Origin: Acidobacteriota bacterium
GTDB lineage: Bacteria; Acidobacteriota; Blastocatellia; Pyrinomonadales; Pyrinomonadaceae
Assembly (NCBI GenBank): GCA_019639115.1
Contig: JAHBSM010000001.1
Span: 124,001-188,000, forward strand
DNA length: 64,000 nucleotides
Reading direction: 5' to 3'
The translations under genes were made by a program, and so were the position numbers. The notes beneath the pieces were generated by a model that saw only the letters and a program-made list of their open reading frames with translations, was not told the DNA's origin and made no database searches. Position 1 is the first letter of the stretch, and every line of letters starts with the position of its first letter. Positions 1 to 8,020 of the stretch are shown here, in pieces.

Positions 1-1545
1 GGCAGTGTAAAATGCGATCAGAAGCGGGAACTGAAGCAGCATCGGCAAACAACCGCCAATGGGCAGAGCGTCCTTGGTGAGCTTGAGCTGCTCCATCTGG
101 AGCTGACGCATCCTGGGATCGTCATTCGGAACTCCCTTTTTCTGCAGGTCCTTTATCTTGTCCTGGATCTCCTTCATTTTCGGGGCGTTGCCCGAGGCTT
201 TCTTGAACGAACGCGACTGCGACCACCTCAGCGGAAACAGAAGCATGTAGAAGAAGAATGTGAAGATGATGATCGCAACGCCGTAATTTCCCGTTACCGA
301 ATTGAGGAAGTTGAGTGGATACAAGATCGCGATCGCAAGCGGTTTGGTCATCCAGCGGAGCCACCAATAGCTGCTGAAATTGATGATGTTCTCGATATTG
401 ACCTCGCGGCCGAATACCGAAGGAGACTCTTTACTAAGTTTGTTAAGTAGAAAATAGTCCTTTGTGCCCGTAAAGATCTTAGTGACCGAACCATCGGCCG
501 CAACCGGCACATACGCCGTCACAAGGTGCCGCGTTTCTCCTCGTTGCGGGTTTCGAAGGATCCACTGAAAGATGCTGTTGTAATACGGTTCGGTATCTAC
601 ATCGTATTTTGCGGCCCGATACTCGACGCCCTGCGACGGCTGAGCCGGAACAGCAACCATTGCAAAATATGCGTCGCCGACGCCCGCCCAATTGACCGAT
701 CCAGCGTCAGTGAGCGACGAATTGTTGTTAGCGTCGTAAGTAAATGCGTAGTTGCCCTGGTGCCGCTTTATATCGCCGTTTACCTCAGCCACGGCTTCCG
801 ATTCGATATGATAAAAATTGTGATGGTTGATGGCGTGGTCGCCGATGCTGGCGCCGATCAGCAGCCTGGTGCCCGTCAGCATTTGTTCGCCGCGTTTCGC
901 CGACAAGCCCAGATCCGCAATGTAGCTGTCACCGCGGAAAACAAAGGTCTTGACCACCTCAAGCCCGCCGCCAGCGTCCAGCTTGAACTCGATCCGGCGT
1001 TCTTCGCCGGCCGCGAGCGTGACATCGCCGTCGGCACCCGAGATAACGTAGTTGCGACCGTTCACGAGCCCATCAGTTGCCGCGTCGCCTGTGGCCAAGC
1101 GAAACGGGACCTCGCGCGGGTCTCGTGCGAGAGCCTCGGGCGAGATGAGCTGGAGCGGCTTCTCATCAGCAGGGGTCGAGCCGTCGCCGTACACATCAAA
1201 GTCGGCCTTAGGCGAGCGGTTGCGCCGTATTATCCAACTCGTGGCGACCGCCCCCCGCGAATCGAGCGTGACCTCGTACAGATCCGAGCGGATCGTCACC
1301 GTACGCTGAGGGGTCGTATCGGGCTGGGCGGCTGTTTCGGGTGACGGTGCAGCCGGAGCAGCAACAGCCGGCGTCGCGGACGGTGCTGGAGCGGCCGGCG
1401 CGGCAGTATTGGCCGCGTTCGTGTTGGCATCCTCTACCGGTTTTTTCGGTGCAAGGAAGTATTGCCAGCCTATCAGCACTGCCATTGAGAGCACGGCGGC
1501 CATCAGGAATCGTGTCTGAGAGCTGGTATCTTTATTAGGTTCCAT
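1..1545 (-). CDS. yidC: Membrane protein insertase YidC (partial, C-terminus beyond window)
   Basis: YidC inserts and folds inner-membrane proteins, alone or with SecYEG. Translating the minus strand from the ATG at 1545 gives about 515 residues that run off the window edge. Seen: an N-terminal membrane anchor at about residues 10-27, an Ala/Pro-rich linker at about 35-75, a large periplasmic beta-domain, then from about residue 390 the conserved hydrophobic core and the cytoplasmic coiled segment rich in Lys, Met and Gln that is typical of YidC. The last TM helices are missing only because the window ends. The start codon overlaps the yidD stop by one base (TAATG), implying coupled translation in an rpmH/rnpA-yidD-yidC operon. 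Confidence 0.95.
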   Translation of the reverse strand, partial: MEPNKDTSSQTRFLMAAVLSMAVLIGWQYFLAPKKPVEDANTNAANTAAPAAPAPSATPAVAAPAAPSPETAAQPDTTPQRTVTIRSDLYEVTLDSRGAVATSWIIRRNRSPKADFDVYGDGSTPADEKPLQLISPEALARDPREVPFRLATGDAATDGLVNGRNYVISGADGDVTLAAGEERRIEFKLDAGGGLEVVKTFVFRGDSYIADLGLSAKRGEQMLTGTRLLIGASIGDHAINHHNFYHIESEAVAEVNGDIKRHQGNYAFTYDANNNSSLTDAGSVNWAGVGDAYFAMVAVPAQPSQGVEYRAAKYDVDTEPYYNSIFQWILRNPQRGETRHLVTAYVPVAADGSVTKIFTGTKDYFLLNKLSKESPSVFGREVNIENIINFSSYWWLRWMTKPLAIAILYPLNFLNSVTGNYGVAIIIFTFFFYMLLFPLRWSQSRSFKKASGNAPKMKEIQDKIKDLQKKGVPNDDPRMRQLQMEQLKLTKDALPIGGCLPMLLQFPLLIAFYTA

Positions 1546-1754
1546 TATTTGACCGGGTCATGCCCGCCCCTGCAAAAAGGTTGACAGCGAAGCAGCCGCT
1601 TGAGCGCCATCCACCCGCCTTTGATAGCTCCGTAACGCTCGACGGCCTCACGCGCGTACTCGGAGCACGTCGGCTCGAACCGGCATGCAGGCGGCAAAAA
1701 AGGCGAGACGAACGCCTTATAAACACCGAGAATGTCGAGCACCAAAAACTTCAT
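1545..1754 (-). CDS. yidD: Membrane protein insertion efficiency factor YidD
   Basis: Small (69 aa) YidD/DUF37 protein, thought to assist YidC-dependent membrane insertion at the cytoplasmic face. The family's cysteine-bearing core is visible: FLPPACRFEPTCSEYA around residues 19-34 and a second Cys-rich stretch (LLRCQPFCRGG) near the C-terminus, ending in the usual H-D-P-V. The length is typical. Its ATG directly follows the rnpA stop codon with no gap and its stop overlaps yidC, so it sits in the conserved rnpA-yidD-yidC order. Confidence 0.93.
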   Translation of the reverse strand: MKFLVLDILGVYKAFVSPFLPPACRFEPTCSEYAREAVERYGAIKGGWMALKRLLRCQPFCRGGHDPVK

Positions 1755-2270
1755 CTACTTTCGTTCGGCCAATCGGCCTACGATCTCGCGAAATTCGGCC
1801 AGAGGCTTCTCGAGCTTGGCATACACTAGCGAGCGACGCGCGTTCAACACCCAATCATAACGCCGGATCACACGGTCGAGTTCCGCCCGGCTCAGCCTAA
1901 ATGCCTCACGGAGCAGCCGCTTGGCACGATTGCGGTCGTGCGCTTTGCCGATCGCTTTTTTAGTCGCCGTCACCCCCACGCGGTGCACGGGCCGTCCGGC
2001 GGGCAAAACAAAGACCGTCATAAAACGGCCCTCGATACGCTCACCTTGTTCATAAACACGAAGAAACTCGGCCCTTTTCAGGAGCCGAGCCTCTTTCGGC
2101 AGACCAAAACCTAGTAATGCTGGACCGTTAATCGCTTGCGTCCCTTTGCCCTTCGGCGCTTTAGCACCGCGCGGCCGTTCTTTGTCGCCATCCGGGCGCG
2201 AAACCCGTGCTTTTTGGCGCGTCGACGATTGTTCGGCTGAAATGTTCTTTTCGGCATAGTTGCTCCCCAC
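1755..2270 (-). CDS. rnpA: Ribonuclease P protein component, N-terminally extended and overlapping all of rpmH
   Basis: Protein subunit of RNase P, which matures tRNA 5' ends. The conserved core starts at about residue 58 ([18 protein letters not shown]) and includes the basic signature [22 protein letters not shown] at about 104-125. The frame is open for 171 codons from a GTG at 2270. The preceding codons are ATT and AGC, then a TGA stop. I found no ATG, GTG or TTG between this GTG and a Met (start of MTVFVLP) well inside the core, so translation should begin at 2270. The first ~50 residues are Lys/Arg/Pro-rich and are read in a different frame across the whole rpmH gene. This matches the arrangement described in Thermus. 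The stop (TAG) abuts yidD. Confidence 0.9.
   Translation of the reverse strand: MGSNYAEKNISAEQSSTRQKARVSRPDGDKERPRGAKAPKGKGTQAINGPALLGFGLPKEARLLKRAEFLRVYEQGERIEGRFMTVFVLPAGRPVHRVGVTATKKAIGKAHDRNRAKRLLREAFRLSRAELDRVIRRYDWVLNARRSLVYAKLEKPLAEFREIVGRLAERK
2111..2257 (-). CDS. rpmH: 50S ribosomal protein L34, nested within rnpA
   Basis: Read directly from the minus strand: ATG at 2257 (complement of 2255-2257) to TAG at 2111-2113 gives a 48-residue protein starting [20 protein letters not shown] and ending in KRLTVQHY. This is an unmistakable L34, including the conserved RAKKHGFR and KGRKRL segments. A Shine-Dalgarno-like GGGGAG lies about 5 bases before the ATG, and its first bases overlap the GTG start of rnpA. 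The gene is short, so it is easily missed. It is out of frame with rnpA, which starts 13 bases earlier and reads through the whole gene. Confidence 0.95.
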   Translation of the reverse strand: MPKRTFQPNNRRRAKKHGFRARMATKNGRAVLKRRRAKGRKRLTVQHY

Positions 2271-2383
2271 AATGCTTCACTCTCGAGAAGTGAAAACCTA
2301 GAGTTTACGCGCCCGAACAGCCCATTGTCAAAGGGTTTAGGGCTGATTCGGCCATCTGGCTGCTGGCCCGTTGCAGCCGTGAC

Positions 2384-2971
2384 TCAGGCACTCGCCGCGC
2401 CGTCGGAATATGTCGATACCAATATCCGCAATGCCTCAATATATAGTGTGTGCTCCTGCTCGAGTATCCGTGCCGAAAGCGTCTCGACGGTGTCTCCGGG
2501 CAGCCGCCGCACCTGGCGTTGCAGTATAACCGGACCGTGATCGAGCAGCTCGTCAACGTAGTGCACGGTACATCCGGTTATTTCGACTCCGGCGTCAAAG
2601 GCCTGTTTTTGCGCGTCGAGGCCCGGAAAGGCAGGGAGCAAGCTCGGGTGAATGTTGATGATCTTGTTTGGGAATGCCTGAACAAAAGAAGGCGAAAGCA
2701 AACGCATGTATCCCGCGAGACAAACGAGCTCGACCCCTCGTTCCTTTAGCGCAGCTACGATCTCAGCATCGTGCTCTTCGCGAGTTCGGCCGCGCCGCTC
2801 GATGACCAGCGTTTCAACGCCACGCTCGCGCGCCTTTGCTAAACCCGCCGCGTCCGATTTGTCACTGATCACGACCACAACTTCGCAATCCGGCAGTTCG
2901 CCGCCCATAACGGCATCTATGATCGCAGCCATATTCGACCCGCGTCCGGAAATGAGAATGCCGATATTCAT
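2384..2971 (-). CDS. purN: Phosphoribosylglycinamide formyltransferase (GART)
   Basis: Third step of purine synthesis: transfers formyl from 10-formyl-THF to GAR. The 195-aa protein has family-typical length. Visible motifs: an N-terminal Rossmann start (GILISGRGSNM), the catalytic region IINIHPSLLPAFPG with Asn/His, and the later HYVDELLDHGPVILQR segment carrying the catalytic Asp. It lies 48 bases downstream of purM on the same strand, so the two form a purM-purN operon, a common pairing. Confidence 0.96.
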   Translation of the reverse strand: MNIGILISGRGSNMAAIIDAVMGGELPDCEVVVVISDKSDAAGLAKARERGVETLVIERRGRTREEHDAEIVAALKERGVELVCLAGYMRLLSPSFVQAFPNKIINIHPSLLPAFPGLDAQKQAFDAGVEITGCTVHYVDELLDHGPVILQRQVRRLPGDTVETLSARILEQEHTLYIEALRILVSTYSDGAASA

Positions 2972-3019
2972 ATTGGAAGGCTGTCCGCCGTGCCGGGCCC
3001 GAGGTAGTTCGTGCAGTTG

Positions 3020-4045
3020 TTAGCCGATCTTGACCGAACGGTTTCCTCGTGTGACCTTGCCGATCTCGCTGCATTCGCCGATACGATCGACGACCGTTGC
3101 CTTATCTGCCTCAGAGCAGATCAGGATCATGCCGATCCCCATGTTGAACGTGCGAAACATCTCATGTTCCGCAACATTGCCCAGGCGCTGCATCAGTCCA
3201 AAAATAGGCGGCACGGTCCATGAGCCGCGATCTATATCTACACCGACGCCGTCCGGCAGGATCCTCGGGATATTGTCCAGAAAGCCGCCGCCGGTGATAT
3301 GTGCGAGGCCCTTTATCCTGCCGCCGCCGAGCAGCGGGCCGATCTGCGGCAAAAATGATGAATGTGTGGCGAGCAGAGCGTCGCCAACCGTCGTGCCAAG
3401 CTCATCGACAAATGTATCTACTTTGTAATTACCGACCTCAAAGAACAGTTTTCGTGCGAGCGAATAGCCGTTCGTCTGGAGGCCCGTTGACGGGATGCCC
3501 AGCACGACGTCTCCCGGCTCGACACCTTTACCGTCAATGACATTCTTCTTGTCAACGACGCCGACGATAAATCCGGCGAGATCGTATTCACCCGGCGGAT
3601 AGAAATCAGGCATCTCAGCCGTTTCTCCGCCGAGTAGCACGCAGCCGTTCTCGCGACAGGCTCGTGCCATGCCTTCGACGACCGAGGCGGTCACGTCGGG
3701 CTCTAGCTTGCCGGTCGCAAAATAATCTAGGAAGAACAATGGGCGTGCCCCCTGGACCAGAATGTCATTGACACAGTGATTTACAAGGTCGGCTCCGACC
3801 GTATTGTGGATGCCTGTTTCGAAAGCGATCTTGAGCTTGGTACCGACCCCGTCGGCCGATGCGACGAGTATCGGTTCGTCCATGTCCGGAAAGGCGCCCG
3901 AGAACATCCCGCCAAAGCTGCCTATTTCGGTCAGCGTGCGTTCATTGAACGTAGCTCTTGCGTATTCGCGTATCTTCGCTACGGCGCGGTCTGCGTTATC
4001 GATCGAGACGCCGGCGTCGGCATATGAGATCTGCTTCGTCGTCAT
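3020..4045 (-). CDS. purM: Phosphoribosylformylglycinamidine cyclo-ligase (AIR synthetase)
   Basis: Fifth step of purine synthesis: ATP-dependent ring closure of FGAM to AIR. 341 aa, normal for PurM. Visible family features are the N-terminal SYADAGVSID, the ATP/substrate loop VASADGVGTKLKIAF at about residues 62-76, the NDILVQGARPLFFLDY stretch, GGETAEMP and HITGGGF. It starts at ATG 4045 and is the first gene of the purM-purN pair. An 84-base gap separates it from the divergent gene at 4130, so both promoters must lie in that gap. Confidence 0.97.
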   Translation of the reverse strand: MTTKQISYADAGVSIDNADRAVAKIREYARATFNERTLTEIGSFGGMFSGAFPDMDEPILVASADGVGTKLKIAFETGIHNTVGADLVNHCVNDILVQGARPLFFLDYFATGKLEPDVTASVVEGMARACRENGCVLLGGETAEMPDFYPPGEYDLAGFIVGVVDKKNVIDGKGVEPGDVVLGIPSTGLQTNGYSLARKLFFEVGNYKVDTFVDELGTTVGDALLATHSSFLPQIGPLLGGGRIKGLAHITGGGFLDNIPRILPDGVGVDIDRGSWTVPPIFGLMQRLGNVAEHEMFRTFNMGIGMILICSEADKATVVDRIGECSEIGKVTRGNRSVKIG

Positions 4046-4129
4046 AGAAATTGGAATTATATGCGTTTCATGTGCACAGATGCGAATATCGATTGACCTA
4101 AAGCTCCGCTGACGGTTAGCATTGCTACG

Positions 4130-4513
4130 ATGAGCTTCACATTGATCGATGCAGGATCCGAGGGATACGAGTTCTCAGCCAGCGTGTGGCAGTGGAAGGC
4201 GGCGCTCGAGATAATCAAAGATCTCGACGTGCTCAGCGAATCGACCGTCAGGCAAATGAGCTATAACGCAATGGGCATACGGATCGGAATTGATGAAGCT
4301 CATCAACTGGCTGAAGCGATCCGCGATCGTATCCTGCCGCAGCTCGCACCTGACAAACGGATGTACGCGGACGGCTCGATCACTACCGAGCCCGATGACG
4401 GCACAATCTATCGCGACTCGGACGAACAGTGGAAGAATTACAGTGTGACCCACGACTGGCTGGCCGAACTCGTTGATTTTTGCCTCCGGTCCAAAGGGTT
4501 TCAGGTATTCTGA
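4130..4513 (+). CDS. Hypothetical protein, 127 aa
   Basis: I do not recognise this family. It is a soluble, acidic protein without signal peptide or membrane helix. Its composition is coherent: helical segments around residues 20-70 (including a run resembling SYNAMGIRIGIDEAHQLAEAI), then an Asp/Glu-rich stretch and an aromatic C-terminus. It is divergent from purM. Small proteins of this sort that predict 'how a field value changes' are common in Bacteria, but no function can be read from the sequence. Confidence 0.7.
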   Translation: MSFTLIDAGSEGYEFSASVWQWKAALEIIKDLDVLSESTVRQMSYNAMGIRIGIDEAHQLAEAIRDRILPQLAPDKRMYADGSITTEPDDGTIYRDSDEQWKNYSVTHDWLAELVDFCLRSKGFQVF

Positions 4514-4645
4514 CCCCACGATTTCCCTATACATCAACGTCTTGTCCGAGCTTAAGTTTCCGGGAACTTATGCCTGCCGTAGCGCGTTCTGCATAGCGTC
4601 CGATCGATCGGTTCGGACGCGTTTATTTGTTCGGAGGCAATTCTA

Positions 4646-5347
4646 ATGAAAAAAATAGGCATTCTAGTGTTTGCGGCCGCTTTCGTGATCGGCCTCGTCG
4701 TCACCAACATCTTCTCGTCGGAGATCTTTGGCAAACCGCTGATAAAATTTGATCTCGGATTCGGCAGCATCAAGGGTTCGGGCCATGTAGTAGAAGAGAA
4801 GAGAGACGTGCTCAACTTTAACGCGATCGATGTCGGTGGGGTCTTTGCGGTCGAGTCAGTGTACGGCGACACTACGTCGGTGGTGGTTGTCGCCGATGAT
4901 AACCTTTTGCCTTTGATCGAGACCGAGGTCCAAGGAGGTACATTGAGCATCTCGTCGACCAGGAGGTTGAAAAGTGACCAAAGGCTGCTGATACGCGTAA
5001 CGTCGCCGGCAATAGAGCGAGTCGAGACATCCGGGGCCTCGTCGGTCTCGTTGTCGAATCCGAGCCGGGAAAAGCTCGAGATTGACATGTCGGGAGCCTC
5101 TAAAGTAACCGCTTCAGGCCAGACCTCAGCATTAAAGGCAGATATGAGCGGAGCGTCTAAACTGTTCGCTTTCGAACTTGAAGCATCGGGCGCTGAGATA
5201 GACGGCAGCGGTGCTAGCCGGGCCGAGGTCAATGCTGGCCGATCGCTGGTATCGTCACTCTCGGGAGCGAGCCGTGTCGTCTATGCCGGTTCACCTTCCG
5301 AGATCAGATCCGATGTGTCGGGTGCGAGTGCGGTCTCTGCAAGGTAA
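4646..5347 (+). CDS. Exported GIN-domain (DUF2807) auto-transporter-adhesin-like protein
   Basis: 233 aa with a strong Shine-Dalgarno (GGAGG, 8 bases before the ATG) and an N-terminal hydrophobic segment at about residues 4-23, so it is probably exported or anchored. The rest is a putative right-handed beta-solenoid of the GIN/DUF2807 family. The pattern SGAS recurs about seven times at rung-like spacing between about residues 128 and 230 (examples: ETSGASSVSL, DMSGASKVTA, GSGASRAEVN, DVSGASAVSA). The family function is unknown; related domains occur in cell-surface proteins. A rho-independent-like hairpin follows it. Confidence 0.85.
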   Translation: MKKIGILVFAAAFVIGLVVTNIFSSEIFGKPLIKFDLGFGSIKGSGHVVEEKRDVLNFNAIDVGGVFAVESVYGDTTSVVVVADDNLLPLIETEVQGGTLSISSTRRLKSDQRLLIRVTSPAIERVETSGASSVSLSNPSREKLEIDMSGASKVTASGQTSALKADMSGASKLFAFELEASGAEIDGSGASRAEVNAGRSLVSSLSGASRVVYAGSPSEIRSDVSGASAVSAR

Positions 5348-5385
5348 GCTTGCTTCCTACCTGCTTGCAATATCTCAACGTTAAG

Positions 5386-5410
5386 AAAGGGCGTTTCGGC
5401 GCCCTTTTTT
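5386..5410. terminator. Bidirectional-position rho-independent terminator
   Basis: An 8-bp stem (AAAGGGCG / CGCCCTTT) with a 6-base loop is followed by a T-run on the plus strand, and A residues precede it for minus-strand use. It lies between the convergent ends of the GIN-domain gene (stop 5347) and the NuiA-like gene (stop 5409). Confidence 0.8.
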
Positions 5411-5846
5411 ATGTCTCGACGGCGTACGTGCGAAATCCGGCTGCGCGTCCGTCATTGGTGATCCCTACCACCAGGATGTCGATCCGCACCCTGCCCACTC
5501 GCAGAACCCGAAGGTCGGTAAGCTCGGCCGACAACAGATCGAATAGGTCTGAGTAACGTGCGGCACGCATCCTTTCTTCATCCCCGTACCAATCCTTTAT
5601 CGCGGTCAATTTTGCCGCGAACTCCTTAAAGTCATAGACTTCGATATGTGCACCCGGATCAAGCCGGGCTGTATCGACCACGTCTTTGTTCGATCGTGGA
5701 TCAGGTACGTCAGCCAAGAAAGGAACGATCTCCGAATCGGTCTCGCTGATATAGACGAGCCCCGCGCAGGCTTTGGCAAGAGCCGACCGGATCCGTTGGC
5801 TCGGATCTTTTTTCCCAGCGGAAATTTTTTTTATTTTTTTTGCCAT
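5409..5846 (-). CDS. Nuclease A inhibitor-like (NuiA family) protein
   Basis: 145 aa. After a Lys-rich N-terminus (KKIKKISAGKK) the sequence carries the pattern ALAKACAGLVYISETDSEIVPF at about residues 22-43. This resembles the GL-x-SE-(S/T)D core of NuiA, the Anabaena protein that blocks the non-specific nuclease NucA. Length and the alpha/beta character also fit. The target nuclease cannot be inferred: no NucA-type (DNA/RNA non-specific endonuclease) gene is in this window. An AGGGG ribosome site precedes the ATG. Family assignment is by motif recall, not by a search. Confidence 0.7.
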   Translation of the reverse strand: MAKKIKKISAGKKDPSQRIRSALAKACAGLVYISETDSEIVPFLADVPDPRSNKDVVDTARLDPGAHIEVYDFKEFAAKLTAIKDWYGDEERMRAARYSDLFDLLSAELTDLRVLRVGRVRIDILVVGITNDGRAAGFRTYAVET

Positions 5847-6224
5847 TTTTCGCCCCTTGTTGTGCTTAAAACCGTGCCAAAAAGTTAACCTTAATCGGGA
5901 TGAAAATCAAGCCAAATATATGTCAAAAAAGGGCGTTAAATCGGTGTTAAAATGCTCGAAAAATTTCTGTGGATATCGGTTTGCGCAACGTAAATTTTCG
6001 TGTTAGTCTGATATCCCTTTTAGGTAGATCGGTGCTTGTAAGTTGTTGAAATTAAATAACTTGATGCATTACCTTAAGTTTTTGCCAACTCTGCGGAAGC
6101 TTTGTGGAAATTGCTGTGGAAAAGCACTGTGAACCTGTGTTTTATAAGGACTTTCGATCACTGCGGAAACGCCGCCGGTTGACACCGTTCGAACGGCTCT
6201 CATTGGCGTCGCCGCCCCGGTTCT
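5847..6224. other. dnaA upstream region with DnaA-box-like sites
   Basis: 378 bases with no gene. It is AT-rich and holds near-consensus DnaA boxes on the minus strand: TGTGGATAT (5968-5976), TGTGGAAAT (6103-6111) and TGTGGAAAA (6115-6123, complement TTTTCCACA). These are followed by TTTTATAAGGACTT at 6140-6153, a 14-mer found again before dnaN. The likely roles are dnaA autoregulation and a contribution to the origin. Confidence 0.55.
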
Positions 6225-7664
6225 ATGGCCGGTGTTCGATCTAACGATCTTTTGTTGTTTGGGGTTACCGAATTGGAAATTATTTTGGAGAAAACCACCG
6301 TTTGGGACGAAGTGCTTGACTCGCTAAGGTCCACTTTGAACGAACAGGTCTTCAACACGTGGTTCCTCGCCGTCAAATTCGTGCGGCAGGACGATGCGGG
6401 CCGACAACTGTTTCTCCGGGCGGGCTCGGTCACGCGGGACTGGATATGCCGCTACTATAAGGCGGACATCGAGGAGATCATGGCCCGGTCCGGCTGCGGA
6501 GATTATGAGCTCGTATGGGAAACCGATGACGAAAGCGGCGAATCGGCGGCTGATGGTATCGCCGACGAACTCTTTTTTGAACCGGTCGCCCAGACACTTC
6601 CTCTGGTCGGCAGGTCGGTCATCCTTTCGTCAGAGCCGGAGGATGCGGCTCTCAATCCTAAGTACACCTTTGACAAATTCGTTGTTGGCTCCGGAAATCA
6701 ATTTGCACACGCGGCCGCACTTGGCGCGGCGGAATCGCCTGGCACGACCTACAACCCGCTCTTTCTCTACGGAGGCGTCGGCTTGGGCAAAACGCACCTG
6801 ATGCACGCGATCGGCCACTCGATCAAGCAGCATTTCCCGCACATGCGAGTGGCATACATCACGTCGGAGAAGTTCATGAACGAACTGATCAACGCGATAC
6901 GCTACGACAGGACGCCTGCTTTCCGTGATAAATACCGGTCCATCGATGTGCTTCTGATGGACGATATTCAATTCATGGCCGGCAAGGAACGCACGCAGGA
7001 AGAGTTCTTTCACACGTTCAACACACTTCATAACCTGCAGAAGCAGATCGTGCTCTCGTGCGATTGTCCTCCGCGTGAGATCCCGACGCTTGAGGAACGT
7101 CTGCATTCGCGATTCGAGTGGGGATTGATAGCCGATATCGAGCCGCCGGACCTCGAGACAAAGGTCGCGATCTTAAAGCGTAAGGCCGATCTCGACGGCA
7201 TATTCCTGCCGGACGACATCGCTATCTACATCGCAGGTAAGATAAAAAGTAATGTTCGAGAGCTCGAGGGTTCGCTCGTACGGCTGGTTGCGATCTCGTC
7301 GCTGAAGCAGCAACCGCTAAGCCGATCGCTGGCTCAGGAAGCGATGAAGAATTTCGTTGACTCAGATCGCGGGGCCGGCGTAACGATGGAACGGATCATC
7401 CGGATCGTCTCGGAACATTACGGAATGACCGTTGATGAGATAAAGTCAAAAAGCAATGCCAGGTCCATCTCACAGCCCCGCCAGGTCGCGATGTATCTTT
7501 GCAAAAGGATGACGCGGCACAGCTTCCCCGAGATCGGAAAAGAGTTTGGCGGCAAGCATCACACGACCGTTATGCACTCGGTCGAGAAGATTGCCGGGAT
7601 CATCGAGACAGACAGAGTTTTCCACAACGTTGTGGAGGAGCTAATTGATAATATTTCCAATTAA
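6225..7664 (+). CDS. dnaA: Chromosomal replication initiator protein DnaA
   Basis: Binds DnaA boxes, melts oriC and loads the helicase. Domain I is visible at about residues 25-95. A divergent linker follows, then the AAA+ domain with Walker A (GGVGLGKTHLMHAIG, about 183-197), Walker B (LLMDDIQFM, about 243-251) and PTLEERLHSRFEWGL. Domain IV carries the DNA-binding signature GGKHHTTVMHSVEKI near the C-terminus. The start is uncertain: ATG 6225 gives 479 aa with a 15-residue leader, while a TTG at about 6272 begins where family similarity does. An overlapping pair of DnaA-box-like sites (7618-7639) sits in its 3' end. Confidence 0.96.
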   Translation: MAGVRSNDLLLFGVTELEIILEKTTVWDEVLDSLRSTLNEQVFNTWFLAVKFVRQDDAGRQLFLRAGSVTRDWICRYYKADIEEIMARSGCGDYELVWETDDESGESAADGIADELFFEPVAQTLPLVGRSVILSSEPEDAALNPKYTFDKFVVGSGNQFAHAAALGAAESPGTTYNPLFLYGGVGLGKTHLMHAIGHSIKQHFPHMRVAYITSEKFMNELINAIRYDRTPAFRDKYRSIDVLLMDDIQFMAGKERTQEEFFHTFNTLHNLQKQIVLSCDCPPREIPTLEERLHSRFEWGLIADIEPPDLETKVAILKRKADLDGIFLPDDIAIYIAGKIKSNVRELEGSLVRLVAISSLKQQPLSRSLAQEAMKNFVDSDRGAGVTMERIIRIVSEHYGMTVDEIKSKSNARSISQPRQVAMYLCKRMTRHSFPEIGKEFGGKHHTTVMHSVEKIAGIIETDRVFHNVVEELIDNISN

Positions 7665-7740
7665 TTATGGGAATACGGCGGGAGACCGTGGCTCGCCGAT
7701 TTCCACATGCGACATGTTGCGACGTTCGCTGCTAAGTCGT

Positions 7741-7985
7741 TATTTTACAGCTATTTGAAGCAATGTTTTCCACATTTTCACCGGTCTTGTAGCTAGTGGA
7801 TTGTGGAATCGATAGGAAAAATGAGGAAAACGGGCGGCCCGGCGGTGGGCGATCTATTTTCCACAAGTTTTCCACAAGCGTCTGTGGACGTTAAAACTGC
7901 CATTTTATAAGGACTTAGAGTGCTTTTTCACAATACCACAGGCCTTACTACTGCTAGTTGTAAATAAATGATCTTTTATATTTAG
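7741..7985. other. Candidate replication origin (oriC) between dnaA and dnaN
   Basis: This non-coding stretch has TTTTCCACA at 7766-7774, 7857-7865 and 7868-7876, and opposite-strand boxes TGTGGAATC (7802-7810) and TGTGGACGT (7883-7891). TTTTATAAGGACTT follows at 7903-7916, then a run resembling DnaA-trios (TTACTACTGCTAG, 7944-7956) and an AT-rich tract to about 7985. Boxes, trio-like run and AT-rich tract in that order are the expected layout of a bacterial unwinding region. Gene polarity on both sides agrees. The call rests on motif reading only. Confidence 0.6.
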
Positions 7986-8020
7986 CAGAAGAAAGAAAGC
8001 GAACCAGAGGTGATAGAGAA

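Noticed and set aside
526..1344. Plus-strand 272-codon frame opposite yidC
   Set aside because: YidC is unmistakable on the minus strand; the opposite frame has no recognisable features.
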